Shown here: piece by piece, positions 25,121 to 33,795 of the stretch | Position numbering within the stretch: position 1 is the stretch's first letter | Layout of the letters: each line of letters starts with the position of its first letter | Origin: JACCZX01 sp963791315 | GTDB taxonomy: Bacteria > Pseudomonadota > Gammaproteobacteria > Burkholderiales > Burkholderiaceae_F | Assembly (NCBI GenBank): GCA_963791315.1 | Contig: CAWBRQ010000003.1 | Coordinates: forward strand, 115,059-179,058 | DNA: 64,000 nucleotides | Direction: 5' to 3' | Program-made: the position numbers and the translations under genes | Notes under the pieces: model-generated | Database searches by the model: none | What the model was told of the DNA's origin: nothing | Seen by the model: only the letters and a program-made list of their open reading frames with translations

Positions 25121-27427
25121 CCGGCGCGGCATTGGCCTCGCGTGGGCGGCCTGCCGAGGTTCCGCATTTGCCCGGCCTTGCCGGCCGCGGTGCCGTCATG
25201 TTGCGCACGCCAATGACGCCGACCCTGGGGACGTGTAGGGCCGGGTCATGGATGCTGCGCCGACTGTTGGCCTCGATCCGCGGTTGCCCGACATCAAGGG
25301 CCCGGCGCACGGTGCCGGGCGCCGTCGCCGCTTCGTGCTTTCTCACTGTTGTCTGTGCTGCCGGCACTTTATGCGACCTATGTGCTTGACGGGCTGCTGC
25401 CCAAGTCACGGCAACGAGACCGTCGATCTCGCGATCACGGGGGCGGCCGCCTGCTCGTCGTGTTCGCGCTGTTGACGTGCTGGCTCGCGGCCGGGTTCTG
25501 GACTGCGATGCTGGGACTTTGTGCTCGCCTGCGGGCGGCGATCGGTACCTGATTTCGCGTTCGGCGAAGCTTCCGACGGCTATGTCGCCACGCGGCCCGC
25601 ACTGCGATCGTGATGCCGATCTGCAACGAGGACGTGCAGCGCGTCTTCGCCGGTTTGCGCGCGACTTACGAGTCGGTGGCGCGCACCGATGCACTCGATC
25701 ACTTCGACTTCTTTGTGCTGTCTGACACAGCAACCCGGACACCTGCGTCGCGGAGCTTGATTCCTGGCATGCGCTACGCGACGAGCTCGACGCCGAGTCG
25801 CGCCTGTTTTACCGGACCGCCGCACGGCGCGTGAAGCGCAAGAGCGGCAACATCGACGACTTTTGCCGGCGCTGGGGCGCACGCTACCGCTACATGGTCG
25901 TGCTCGATGCCGACAGTGTGATGACCGGCGATTGCCTGATCACGCTGGCACGTCTGATGGAGGCGCGGCCGGACGCCGGCATCATCCAGACCGCGCCGCA
26001 GGTGGTCGGCGGGAATACGATCCATGCGCGCACGCAGCAGTTTGCCAATCAGGTGTATGGACCGGTGTTCACGGCCGGCCTGCACTACTGGCAGCTTGGT
26101 GAATCGCACTACTGGGGTCATAACGCGATCATCCGGCTCGAGCCGTTCATGAGGCACTGCGCGCTGGCGCCCGTGCCGGGTCGAGGCTCACTCTCCGGCG
26201 AAATTCTTTCGCACGACTTCGTCGAGGCGGCGCTGATGCGGCGTGCGGGCTATCGGCGTCTGGATCGCCTACGACGTCGAGGGCAGCTATGAGCAGACAC
26301 CGCCGAATCTGCTGGACGAGGTCAAGCGCGACCGGCGCTGGTGCCATGGCAATCTGATGAATGCCAGGCTGATGTTCGTGCGCGGCCTGCATCCGGTTCA
26401 TCGCACGGTGTTCTTCACCGGTGCGCTCGCCTATTTGTCGGCGCCGCTGTGGCTCGGCTTTCTCGTGCTGTCGACCTGGCTGCTGCTGCAGCACGTCACC
26501 GCCGATCCGCAGTACTTCGTGATGCCGCACCAGCTCTTTCCGCTCTGGCCGTCATGGCGCCCGGAGCATGCGTGGGCGCTATTGGCGGCGGTTGCTTCGG
26601 TGCTGTTCGTACCCAAGATCCTGGCAGCGATGCTGGCGGCGCGTAAAGCAGCCTCCTATGGCGGGACCTTGCGCCTCGCATTCAGCGTACTTGGCCGAAA
26701 TGCTGATGAGCGCTTTGCTCGCGCCGGTGCGCATGCTGTTTCATTCGCAGTTCGTCGCCGCGGCCCTGCTCGGTTGGTCTATCCAGTGGAAGTCGCCGGC
26801 GCGAGCCGACAAGTCGACGTCAGTCAAGCAGGCGCTGCGCCGGCATGGACTGCAAACGGTGATCGGACTGGGATGGATGGGGTTGGTCGCGTGGAAAGCA
26901 CCCGACGTCTTGCCATGGATAGCGCTGGTTGCCGCAGGCTTGCTGTTGGCGATACCGATTTCCGTACTGACCAGCTCCTCGGGCTTCGGGCTGCTTATGC
27001 GCAGAGCCAAGCTTTTCATGACACCCGACGAAACACGGCCGCCGCGTGAAGTCGTTGCCACCGCACAATATGCACGCAACGCCAGGGCGCTGCCGCGCTT
27101 CGCGGATGCGATCACGGACCCTGAGGTGTATCTGGCAGTGCGTAGCGCGGCGCGCGGTTCACGGTCGACGCTCGCCTCGGCACGGCGCACAGAGCGTGTC
27201 GAGCGGCGTTACAGGCGGGACCCGACGCGCTTAGCCTAAGCGAGCGCGTTGCTTTGCTGCACGACGGCGCAGCGCTGGATGCCTTGCATCGCTCCGCCAG
27301 GGCTGCACCGATTCATTCATCGTGGTACTCAAGTTCCTCAACGCCGGATCGCGCAACGATCAGGGTGTTTGGTCGGCAGCCGAACGTGCGCAATGCGACC
27401 GTTGCTACGCTGGCGCGCGTGCGCTAG
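25090..27427 (+). pseudogene. opgH: glucan glucosyltransferase OpgH/MdoH, multiply frameshifted
   Basis: OpgH is the inner-membrane glucosyltransferase that makes the glucan backbone from UDP-glucose. Recognisable segments in order: LPALYATYVLDGLLP and LLTCWLAAGFWTAMLG (membrane helices); CNEDVQRVFAGLRATYESVA; RYMVVLDADSVMTGDCL with the DxD motif; YWQLGESHYWGHNAIIR; YDVEGSYEQTPPNLLDEVKRD; LAEMLMSALLAPVRML; and a tail ALDALHRS. They fall in all three frames with at least seven shifts, one near 27235 that extends the C-terminus to 27427. The N-terminus probably starts at ATG 25090, overlapping opgG, but this is uncertain. Confidence 0.83.
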
Positions 27428-27461
27428 CGCTCACCGCTTCGACATAAAACAGTTCCAGCTC

Positions 27462-27593
27462 CTACGCCATTAGCTGCAACGCCCAGCCGATGCCAAGCAG
27501 CCAGATCATCGCGGCCACGCTGGTTGCCGCTATTCCCACCCTTTGAATGCGACGCCGTGCATCCTTTGGCAGCGTATGTACGTGGACGTGCAT
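27462..27593 (-). CDS. small single-pass membrane protein
   Basis: A 43-residue open frame. It has a basic N-terminus (HTLPKDARRRIQR) and one hydrophobic helix (VGIAATSVAAMIWLLGIGWAL) ending in a short tail. An AGGGTGG-like element lies about 7-10 bases before the ATG at 27593. It is tail-to-tail with the end of opgH and about 100 bases downstream of another small membrane-protein gene on the same strand. No family recognised; support rests on composition and the ribosome-binding site only. Confidence 0.45.
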   Translation of the reverse strand: MHVHVHTLPKDARRRIQRVGIAATSVAAMIWLLGIGWALQLMA

Positions 27594-27691
27594 GCCTGAC
27601 CACCCTGAAGACTATGGAGTTGACCAGCTCGGAATCGCACTCAAATTTGACTGGTTCTTGACTTCCATGCCGGCTCCGTAATCGATCCCAG

Positions 27692-27928
27692 TTAGCCGTG
27701 CTGTGAGACACCGTCGAGACTGCGCAACGCCGGCTCCAGCAACGCCGGCTCGCTGTCGCGAACGACTGTTGACGTCTGTGCTGAGCTAGACGGCGCCGAG
27801 TCGGTGATCGTCTGCTCGGATGCAGCAAACGGACTCGATAGAAGAAACAACGCACCAAATACCAGAACCACCGCAACAGCGGCAACGGCGCACATCTCTG
27901 ACTTTTGCAGGGTTGCATCGATTCTCAT
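27692..27928 (-). CDS. small membrane-anchored hypothetical protein
   Basis: A 78-residue protein with a short basic/polar start, one strong hydrophobic helix (about residues 13-33, CAVAAVAVVLVFGALFLLSSP) and a serine/threonine-rich, low-complexity remainder that would lie in the periplasm. The ATG at 27928 has GGGAGAA 5-6 bases upstream and is preferred over in-frame starts further up. No family recognised. It may be co-transcribed with the 43-residue gene that follows, 98 bases downstream on the same strand. Confidence 0.5.
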   Translation of the reverse strand: MRIDATLQKSEMCAVAAVAVVLVFGALFLLSSPFAASEQTITDSAPSSSAQTSTVVRDSEPALLEPALRSLDGVSQHG

Positions 27929-28284
27929 GGTGTTCTCCCAGTGAGCTGTTAAAGGAAGGTTGGAGGCGCTCATTGGGACATACAGCACGTTCCTTCGAAA
28001 CCGGCCATTGCGTATCGGCAATGCCGAAAATTCACAACCGTCGCTCTGTTCGCGGCCTATTCGTACACTCGCGGCGGCATGCGCCGGCGTTGCTGGGTGC
28101 TCAACGCCACGACGATGCTGGTCATTGCGTCGGTCGTTTATGCAGTCTCATACGTGTCGACTATTCATCTGGCGGAATAGGCGCATTGACGGCGTAATGG
28201 CGGCACGAGATTGCAGACGAGTTTGCGAACTCTTCCGGCTCGGGCGCGGCGGATTCACCGATGCCCATACTTGATGAGGTTGAC
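27929..28284. other. intergenic stretch between small-protein genes
   Basis: This 356-base region separates the leftward small membrane-protein gene from the rightward secreted-protein gene, so it should hold both promoters. I see no strong palindrome or RNA motif. The only coding candidate is a 33-codon frame at 28079-28180, listed separately. Confidence 0.5.
28079..28180 (+). CDS. possible 33-residue membrane peptide
   Basis: A short frame encoding a basic start (MRRRCW) and one hydrophobic helix (TTMLVIASVVYAVSYVSTI). The composition looks like a small membrane protein, but the ribosome-binding site is weak (GGCGGC). It could be chance; no family is recognised. Confidence 0.25.
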   Translation: MRRRCWVLNATTMLVIASVVYAVSYVSTIHLAE

Positions 28285-28605
28285 ATGAATCGCTTCAAAG
28301 CAATTGGCTCTACGCTTCTTCTCGTCCCGGCCCTGGCACTCGTTTCGGCGCAAGCACGTGCCGAATTCAAATGCGATTCGCCGACAGTACGTGTCGACCG
28401 CGTCGCGTGCGAGAAGGCCAAAGAAAGTCCGAGCGCACTGCGTCGGTACATAGAGCGCATGAGAGTTATCGAAAGCCTTGACTTCTCGGATTACGTTAAC
28501 GATGCGCAAGCCGCCGCCTGGGCGCAAAACGAATCTAGCCGCGCTCCTGCGAAGAAAGCGACCGTTCACTCGGCCAAGTTCGTGCAGGAAAATCCGGGTG
28601 CGTAA
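28285..28605 (+). CDS. small secreted hypothetical protein
   Basis: A 106-residue protein with a clear signal peptide (STLLLVPALALVSAQARA) and a mature part of about 80 residues. A cysteine pair (FKCDSP and VACEKA) may form a disulfide. The rest (PSALRRYIERMRVIESLDFSDY) is helical and charged, with an alanine/lysine-rich tail. The ATG at 28285 has GAGG 8 bases upstream and is preferred to an in-frame ATG at 28261. No named family. It is convergent with the frameshifted gene ending at 28612. Confidence 0.6.
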   Translation: MNRFKAIGSTLLLVPALALVSAQARAEFKCDSPTVRVDRVACEKAKESPSALRRYIERMRVIESLDFSDYVNDAQAAAWAQNESSRAPAKKATVHSAKFVQENPGA

Positions 28606-28611
28606 CGATGA

Positions 28612-28862
28612 TCAAGCTTGGCGCGGCAGCTCAATGCCGCGCACTTCATGCGCGAGACGCTGAAAATACGCAGCGAACTCCGGGTCTTCACCCTTGAGAA
28701 GATGGGCAGCCGATAGAGAAAGCGTCGCGCTGTAGCCACTCGCGCATGAAGTCTTCCCATGAATTCCAGCGACGGCGCTGGGCCGGCGTCATGTCGTCGC
28801 TGTGCGCGGTCAGATACGCGCGCGCGAGCAGCGAGATCAGCATGTCGAAGATCAACACTCAT
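28612..28862 (-). pseudogene. small hypothetical gene downstream of the Crp/Fnr gene, frameshifted
   Basis: Two conserved-looking pieces lie in different frames: LIFDMLISLLARAYLTAHSD and RRWNSWEDFMREWLQRDAF, then AHLLKGEDPEFAAYFQRLAHE ending at the stop 28612-28614. One shift near 28690 joins them. The start is uncertain: an ATG at 28862 is just 2 bases after the Crp/Fnr stop but is out of frame, while a GTG at 28858 fits the first piece. The gene is clearly in the Crp/Fnr operon. No family recognised. Confidence 0.5.
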
Positions 28863-28864
28863 CG

Positions 28865-29560
28865 CTAGCTTCCGTAGCGGCGCAGTGCCGCCAGATCGAC
28901 GATGCGAATGCTTCCGTATTCGACTTCGACCAGCTCCGCGCGTGCCAGGACCTGCAACGCCTGATTAACCCGTTGCCGCGATACTCCAGACAAGTAGCCG
29001 ATTTCTTCCTGCGAGATCTCGAGTTCGTTGCGATGACCGGGGTACAAGCGCGGGTTGAACATCTCGGCCAGGCAGCGCGCCACGCGCGCATCGGGTTCGA
29101 GCATCCGCTCGTATTCCACCAAACCGATGAACTGACCCAGACGCTCATTTAGCTGGAGCAGCAAAAACCGATTGAATGCGATGCTGGTTGAGAGCAGCCA
29201 ATCGAAGGTCGAGCGCGGCATCCATGCCATCCGTGTGTCACGCAGGGCGACGATGTCGTATTTGCGGGCCTCGCTCTTCAGCAGTGAGCCTTCGCCGAAC
29301 CAGCCTCCTGCGCCGACGCCGGTAAATGTCACGCTTTTGCCCGCTGCCGAGACCGAACTCATTTTGACAAGTCCTTCGATGACGCCGGTCCATGCCTCGA
29401 CAGTTTCACCCCTGCGCATCACTACGGTGCCGCCCGGAAAGCGCCGTTCTTCCACCTCCGCCGTGACCCGCTTGCGCTGGACCGGGTCGAGGCCGGTCCA
29501 CCAGGCGCTGGCGGCCAGCATGTCGACCAATGGAGGCGGGTGAGGATCGAGTTCCGACAT
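28865..29560 (-). CDS. Crp/Fnr family transcriptional regulator
   Basis: A 231-residue regulator with an N-terminal cyclic-nucleotide-binding-like beta-roll (about residues 20-130; GGTVVMRRGE, GWFGEGSLL) and a C-terminal winged helix (about 150-225). Its recognition helix region reads ISQEEIGYLSGVSRQRVNQALQVL. The N-terminus has no FNR-type cysteine cluster, so it is not an oxygen-sensing FNR. The phosphate-binding arginine position of CRP is not clearly conserved, so the effector is unknown. It is divergent from the acyl-CoA ligase/Liv operon with 191 bases between them and is the obvious candidate regulator of that operon. Confidence 0.88.
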   Translation of the reverse strand: MSELDPHPPPLVDMLAASAWWTGLDPVQRKRVTAEVEERRFPGGTVVMRRGETVEAWTGVIEGLVKMSSVSAAGKSVTFTGVGAGGWFGEGSLLKSEARKYDIVALRDTRMAWMPRSTFDWLLSTSIAFNRFLLLQLNERLGQFIGLVEYERMLEPDARVARCLAEMFNPRLYPGHRNELEISQEEIGYLSGVSRQRVNQALQVLARAELVEVEYGSIRIVDLAALRRYGS

Positions 29561-29598
29561 AGAGCGTCAGGGCGAACAGGCCCGACATTCTCGCGCAG

Positions 29599-29618
29599 AC
29601 TGTCGCCACGATGACAGT
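29599..29618. promoter_or_regulatory. palindromic operator candidate in the Crp/Fnr-ligase intergenic region
   Basis: ACTGTC-N8-GACAGT is a perfect 6+6 inverted repeat in the divergent promoter region. Its 20-base size and dyad symmetry fit a dimeric Crp/Fnr-type site, though the half-site differs from the classical TGTGA and TTGAT. Confidence 0.5.
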
Positions 29619-29680
29619 TTGCCAAGCGGCCGCGCTTTACCGTTCGGGATTGTGTGGCAACCAGCGGCGCGACCTGTGAA

Positions 29681-29698
29681 GTAAGCTAGCTCGCTTAC
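29681..29698. promoter_or_regulatory. second palindrome upstream of the ligase operon
   Basis: GTAAGC-N6-GCTTAC, a perfect inverted repeat 54 bases before the ligase start codon. It could be a second operator or a transcript-start hairpin. Confidence 0.4.
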
Positions 29699-29751
29699 GG
29701 TGTGGCACAACCGGCGACGCGATACAAATCGCGCAATCAAGGAGACAACCC

Positions 29752-31701
29752 GTGAATTCGGTGCCCAGCGCTGACACGTTTCCGCGCTTGCTTGCGCACC
29801 ACGCGAGTACACGTCCGCGTGCAACCGCGATCCGCGAAAAGGATCTCGGCATCTGGCAGAGCTGGACGTGGCAGCAGATGCACCAGGAGGTGAGCGAAAT
29901 CGCGGCCGGACTTTTGCAGTCCGGCTTCCAGCGCGGCCAGCATCTGGCGATCATCGGAGAAAACCGTCCGCGGCTGTACTTCACGATGACCGCCGTGCAA
30001 TGCCTCGGTGGCATACCGGTGCCTATGTACCAGGATGCCGCTGCCGCCGAGATGATGTTCGTGTTCGATAACGCCGAGATTCATTTCGCGGTGGTGGAAG
30101 ACCAGGAGCAAGTCGACAAGGTGCTGGAGGTTCGCGAGAAGGTGCCGCACTTGCGACATATTTTTTACGACGATGCGCGCGGCCTGCGCAACTATCAGCA
30201 GGCGGGCTTGCAATCGTATGACGCCTTACGCGCAAGTGGCCGGCAGCTGCTGCAGCAGCAACCCGTTGTCGTTGACCACGAAATTGGAAAGGGTCGCGCG
30301 ACCGATGTCGGTGCCATGTTTTACACGTCCGGCACGACTGGAAATGCCAAAGGTGTCGTTCTTGGATATGACAACCTGATAGCGGCGGGGCGAGCGGGCG
30401 CCGACATGGAGGCGCTGAGTTCCGACGAACAAGTGCTCGCGTATCTGCCGATGGCGTGGATCGGCCAGAATATTTTTTCTTATACGCAATGGCTCGTGTG
30501 TGGTTTTACGGTGAACTGCCCGGAGTCGGCGGCAACGGTCACCGCAGACATGCGCGAGATCGGTCCCACCTACTACTTCGCTCCGCCGGCCGTGCTCGAG
30601 GCGTTGCTGACGCAGGTGATGATCCGAATGGAAGATGCCTCGGCGATCAAGCGGCGCATGTTTCACTACTTCATGCGAGTCGCGCGCAACGTCGGCGGAA
30701 GATTGTTGGATGGAGAGCCGGTCGGCGTTGCAGACCGACTTCTCTATTCACTTGGCAACTGGTTCATCTATGCGCCGCTGCGCAACTCGCTTGGCATGAG
30801 TCGCATCAGGGTTGCATACACCGCGGGTGAGGCGATTGGCCCCGATCTGTTTACGTTCTATCGCTCGCTGGGCGTCAACCTGAAGCAGCTGTATGGCTCA
30901 ACCGAGACGTCAGTGTTCGTGTGCGTTCAGGAAAACGGCGGTGTCAAGGCAGACACGGTCGGCCCTCCGGTCAAAGGCGTCGAAATCAAGCTAACCGATG
31001 GCGGTGAAATCCTGATTCGCTCACCGGGACTGTTTCGCGAGTACTACAAAGCGCCTGAGGCGACGCACGAAGCGAAGGATGCCGAAGGCTGGTTTCACAC
31101 TGGAGACGCCGGCTACTTCGATCAGGGCGGGCACTTGAAGATCATCGATCGTGCGAAGGATGTCGGCAGACTGGCGGACGGGACGCTGTTCGCTCCCAAG
31201 TACATCGAGAACAAGCTGAAATTTTTTCCGACGATCAAGGAAGCCGTGGCGTTCGGCGACCAGCGCAAGATGGTCACTGCGTTTCTCAACATCGACATGC
31301 AAGCCGTCGGCAACTGGGCCGAGCGCAATAACTTGCCGTATGCCGGTTACACCGATTTGGCTGCAAAGCCTGAAGTCCTTGCGTTGTTGCGCGAGGCCGT
31401 CGGTAAGGTCAATGCCGATCTCGCCAACGACCCGGCGCTCGCCAACACGCAGATTCATCGCTTCATCGTATTGCACAAGGAGCTCGACGCCGATGATGAC
31501 GAGCTGACGCGTACACGGAAGGTTCGCCGCCGCTTCATCGCGCAGAAGTTCGATCAACTGGTTGATGCGATGTATGGCGGATTGGACGAGCAGTACGTCG
31601 AAACCGCAGTCAAGTTCGAGGACGGACGCACCGGCAAGATCAGCGCAACCGTGAAGGTGATCGATGCCGAAGTATTTTCCGCGATGAAAAAGGCAGCGTA
31701 G
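29752..31701 (+). CDS. AMP-binding acyl-CoA ligase (long-chain/aromatic type)
   Basis: A 649-residue ANL-superfamily ligase that activates a carboxylic acid to its CoA thioester through an acyl-adenylate. The P-loop YTSGTTGNAKGVV starts at residue 191; AYTAGEAIG, YGSTETS and GWFHTGDAGYFD follow in the usual order; the C-terminal domain contains KFEDGRTGKISATVKV near the end. It is longer than average FadD and matches the AMP-binding proteins that head Liv-type operons in Burkholderiales. First gene of the operon; the next begins 3 bases later. The substrate may be a fatty or aryl acid imported by the downstream transporter. Confidence 0.9.
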   Translation: MNSVPSADTFPRLLAHHASTRPRATAIREKDLGIWQSWTWQQMHQEVSEIAAGLLQSGFQRGQHLAIIGENRPRLYFTMTAVQCLGGIPVPMYQDAAAAEMMFVFDNAEIHFAVVEDQEQVDKVLEVREKVPHLRHIFYDDARGLRNYQQAGLQSYDALRASGRQLLQQQPVVVDHEIGKGRATDVGAMFYTSGTTGNAKGVVLGYDNLIAAGRAGADMEALSSDEQVLAYLPMAWIGQNIFSYTQWLVCGFTVNCPESAATVTADMREIGPTYYFAPPAVLEALLTQVMIRMEDASAIKRRMFHYFMRVARNVGGRLLDGEPVGVADRLLYSLGNWFIYAPLRNSLGMSRIRVAYTAGEAIGPDLFTFYRSLGVNLKQLYGSTETSVFVCVQENGGVKADTVGPPVKGVEIKLTDGGEILIRSPGLFREYYKAPEATHEAKDAEGWFHTGDAGYFDQGGHLKIIDRAKDVGRLADGTLFAPKYIENKLKFFPTIKEAVAFGDQRKMVTAFLNIDMQAVGNWAERNNLPYAGYTDLAAKPEVLALLREAVGKVNADLANDPALANTQIHRFIVLHKELDADDDELTRTRKVRRRFIAQKFDQLVDAMYGGLDEQYVETAVKFEDGRTGKISATVKVIDAEVFSAMKKAA

Positions 31702-31704
31702 GCA

Positions 31705-31953
31705 ATGACCGCGCGCACGGTGGCTGCCATCGCGTGCCTGATAGTCGGAGTCGGTCTCGCTGCATGGTCATTAGCCAGCGGTCAGTTGCCGCTTGCCATC
31801 ATTGGCTTCGCCTTGATCTTCACGTTTTTGTACCTGGTGATGGAAGCGGCCAACAAGGCAGGCAAGCCGAAGCATCAGATCAAGCGTGCTGCCAACTCTG
31901 CGTGGGGCATGAAGGACGAGCCGGCGCAAACGACCGAAGAGGGCAAGCGGTGA
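31705..31953 (+). CDS. small two-helix membrane protein of the Liv-ligase operon
   Basis: An 82-residue protein with two hydrophobic helices (AAIACLIVGVGLAAWSLA and LAIIGFALIFTFLYLVMEAAN) and a polar, charged C-terminal tail of about 30 residues. No named family, but a protein of this kind commonly sits between the ligase and the ATPase gene in related operons. It starts 3 bases after the ligase stop and its TGA overlaps the GTG of the next gene. It may assist membrane assembly of the transporter, which is inference. Confidence 0.65.
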   Translation: MTARTVAAIACLIVGVGLAAWSLASGQLPLAIIGFALIFTFLYLVMEAANKAGKPKHQIKRAANSAWGMKDEPAQTTEEGKR

Positions 31954-32744
31954 GCCGCGCGCGTATTGGCGACGCGGGCGACGTATTGCTCAATGTCGAA
32001 GACGTCTCGCTTGCATTCGGGGGTGTCAAAGCGCTGCAGCAGGTGTCGTTCGACGTTTATGAGCACGAGATCCGCGCGATCATCGGCCCCAACGGCGCCG
32101 GCAAGAGTTCGATGCTCAACGTGATCAATGGTGTTTACACACCGCAGCAAGGCCACATCACGTTTCGTGGCAAGGTGTACGCCAACATGGACCCTCACGG
32201 AGCTGCCGCTGCCGGCATCTCGCGTACGTTCCAGAGCCTGGCACTGTTCGGAGGCATGAGCGTGCTCGACAACATCATGACCGGCCGCAACCTGCGCATG
32301 AACACCGGTGTGCTGTGGCAGGCGCTGCATGTTGGCCCCGCACAGCGCGAGGAATTGCGTCATCGCGAGTTCGTCGAACACATCATCGACTTCCTCGAGA
32401 TTCAGGCGTACCGAAAAACTGCCGTCGGCCGCTTGCCGTACGGTCTGCAGAAGCGCGTCGACTTGGGGCGCGCGCTGGCGATGGAGCCGCTGCTGTTGCT
32501 GCTCGACGAGCCAATGGCAGGCATGAACCTCGAAGAAAAAGAAGACATGTGTCGCTTCGTGCTGGATGTCAACGAGGAGTTCGGCACGACGATCGTGCTG
32601 ATCGAACACGACATGGGCGTGGTGATGGATATCTCCGATCGCGTCGTCGTGCTCGATTACGGCAAGAAGATCGGCGACGGCATGCCCGACCAAGTTCGCA
32701 ACAGCCAGAACGTGATTGACGCGTACCTGGGGGTCGCGCACTGA
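31950..32744 (+). CDS. Liv-type ABC transporter ATP-binding protein (LivG-like)
   Basis: A 264-residue ATPase of the branched-chain amino acid (HAAT) ABC importer family. Walker A GPNGAGKSS, a signature-like LPYGLQKRVDLGRAL, Walker B LLLLDEPMAGMN and an H-loop in VLIEHDMGVVMD are present. The C-terminal BCATP-type end (GDGMPDQVRNSQNVIDAYLG) is the LivG type. The GTG at 31950 overlaps the preceding stop and is preferred to longer frames that run through the membrane-protein gene. The stop overlaps the permease start (TGATG). Confidence 0.92.
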   Translation: MSRARIGDAGDVLLNVEDVSLAFGGVKALQQVSFDVYEHEIRAIIGPNGAGKSSMLNVINGVYTPQQGHITFRGKVYANMDPHGAAAAGISRTFQSLALFGGMSVLDNIMTGRNLRMNTGVLWQALHVGPAQREELRHREFVEHIIDFLEIQAYRKTAVGRLPYGLQKRVDLGRALAMEPLLLLLDEPMAGMNLEEKEDMCRFVLDVNEEFGTTIVLIEHDMGVVMDISDRVVVLDYGKKIGDGMPDQVRNSQNVIDAYLGVAH

Positions 32745-33757
32745 TGGGCGCCTATCTGCTCAAGAATTGGGCAGTTGTCGCACTGATCGCTGCGCTGGTG
32801 ATCGGCATGGCGTTGCCGCTCGCTACCGGCATCAGTGCTCCGGGTTTCTATTTTGAAGTGATGCTCGGTGGATTGATGTCGGGCGTGCTGTATTCATTGG
32901 TCGCGCTCGGCTTGGTGCTGATCTTCAAAGCATCGGGCGTATTCAACTTCGCGCAAGGCGCGATGGTGCTGTTCGGGGCGTTGGCGGTTGCGCGCATGAG
33001 TGAAGTGATGCCCTTACCGGTCGCATTTATTCTTGCGATCGGCGTGATGGCGATTCTCGCGTGGCTGATCGAGCGTCTGGTGTTGCGGCACCTGGTCAAT
33101 CAGGACGCAGTCGTTCTGCTGATGGCGACACTAGGTGTTTCGTTTTTCCTCGACGGCTTCGGACAGACCCTTTGGGGCAGCGACATATATAACATCGACA
33201 CCGGCCTTCCGAAGACTCCCGTGTTGGTTGCGGAGAACATCTTTCAGGGCGGCATCCTGATCAACACCGAAGATCTGGTTGCCGCCGCGGCGGCGGCGTT
33301 GTTGGTGATCGCACTCGCGCTTTTCTTTCAGAAAACGCCGACCGGGCGTGCGCTGCGCGCTGTGGCTGATGATCATCAGGCCGCACAATCGATCGGCATC
33401 CCGCTGAATCGCATCTGGGTGATCGTGTGGACGGTTGCGGGCTTCGTTGCACTGGTAGCCGGCGTCGTGTGGGGATCGAAGCTCGGCGTTCAGTTTTCGG
33501 TATCGCTGGTTGCACTCAAGGCGCTACCTGTGGTGATCCTTGGCGGATTTACGTCGGTGCCGGGCGCGATTCTCGGCGGGTTGATCATCGGTGTTGGCGA
33601 AAAATTTGCCGAAGTTTTTCTAGGGCCAGTCCTCGTTAGGCAATTTGATCTAGCCGGTGGCGGCATCGAAAACTGGTTTGCATACGTGCTGGCGTTGCTG
33701 TTCCTTCTGGTTCGGCCGGAAGGCTTGTTCGGAGAGAAACATATAGATCGCGTGTAG
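32744..33757 (+). CDS. Liv-type ABC transporter permease (LivH-like)
   Basis: A 337-residue inner-membrane permease with about eight or nine hydrophobic segments. The LivH signatures are GLMSGVLYSLVALGLVLIFKASGVFNFAQGAM near the N-terminus and the cytoplasmic loop RALRAVADDHQAAQSIGIPLNRIW that contacts the ATPases. The length is longer than E. coli LivH (308 residues) by an N-terminal helix, as in many Burkholderiales paralogues. Translation is coupled to livG by TGATG. Confidence 0.92.
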   Translation: MGAYLLKNWAVVALIAALVIGMALPLATGISAPGFYFEVMLGGLMSGVLYSLVALGLVLIFKASGVFNFAQGAMVLFGALAVARMSEVMPLPVAFILAIGVMAILAWLIERLVLRHLVNQDAVVLLMATLGVSFFLDGFGQTLWGSDIYNIDTGLPKTPVLVAENIFQGGILINTEDLVAAAAAALLVIALALFFQKTPTGRALRAVADDHQAAQSIGIPLNRIWVIVWTVAGFVALVAGVVWGSKLGVQFSVSLVALKALPVVILGGFTSVPGAILGGLIIGVGEKFAEVFLGPVLVRQFDLAGGGIENWFAYVLALLFLLVRPEGLFGEKHIDRV

Positions 33758-33795
33758 TTGGTCTTAGCGGACCACCGTCACCGGTCGCGATCACC

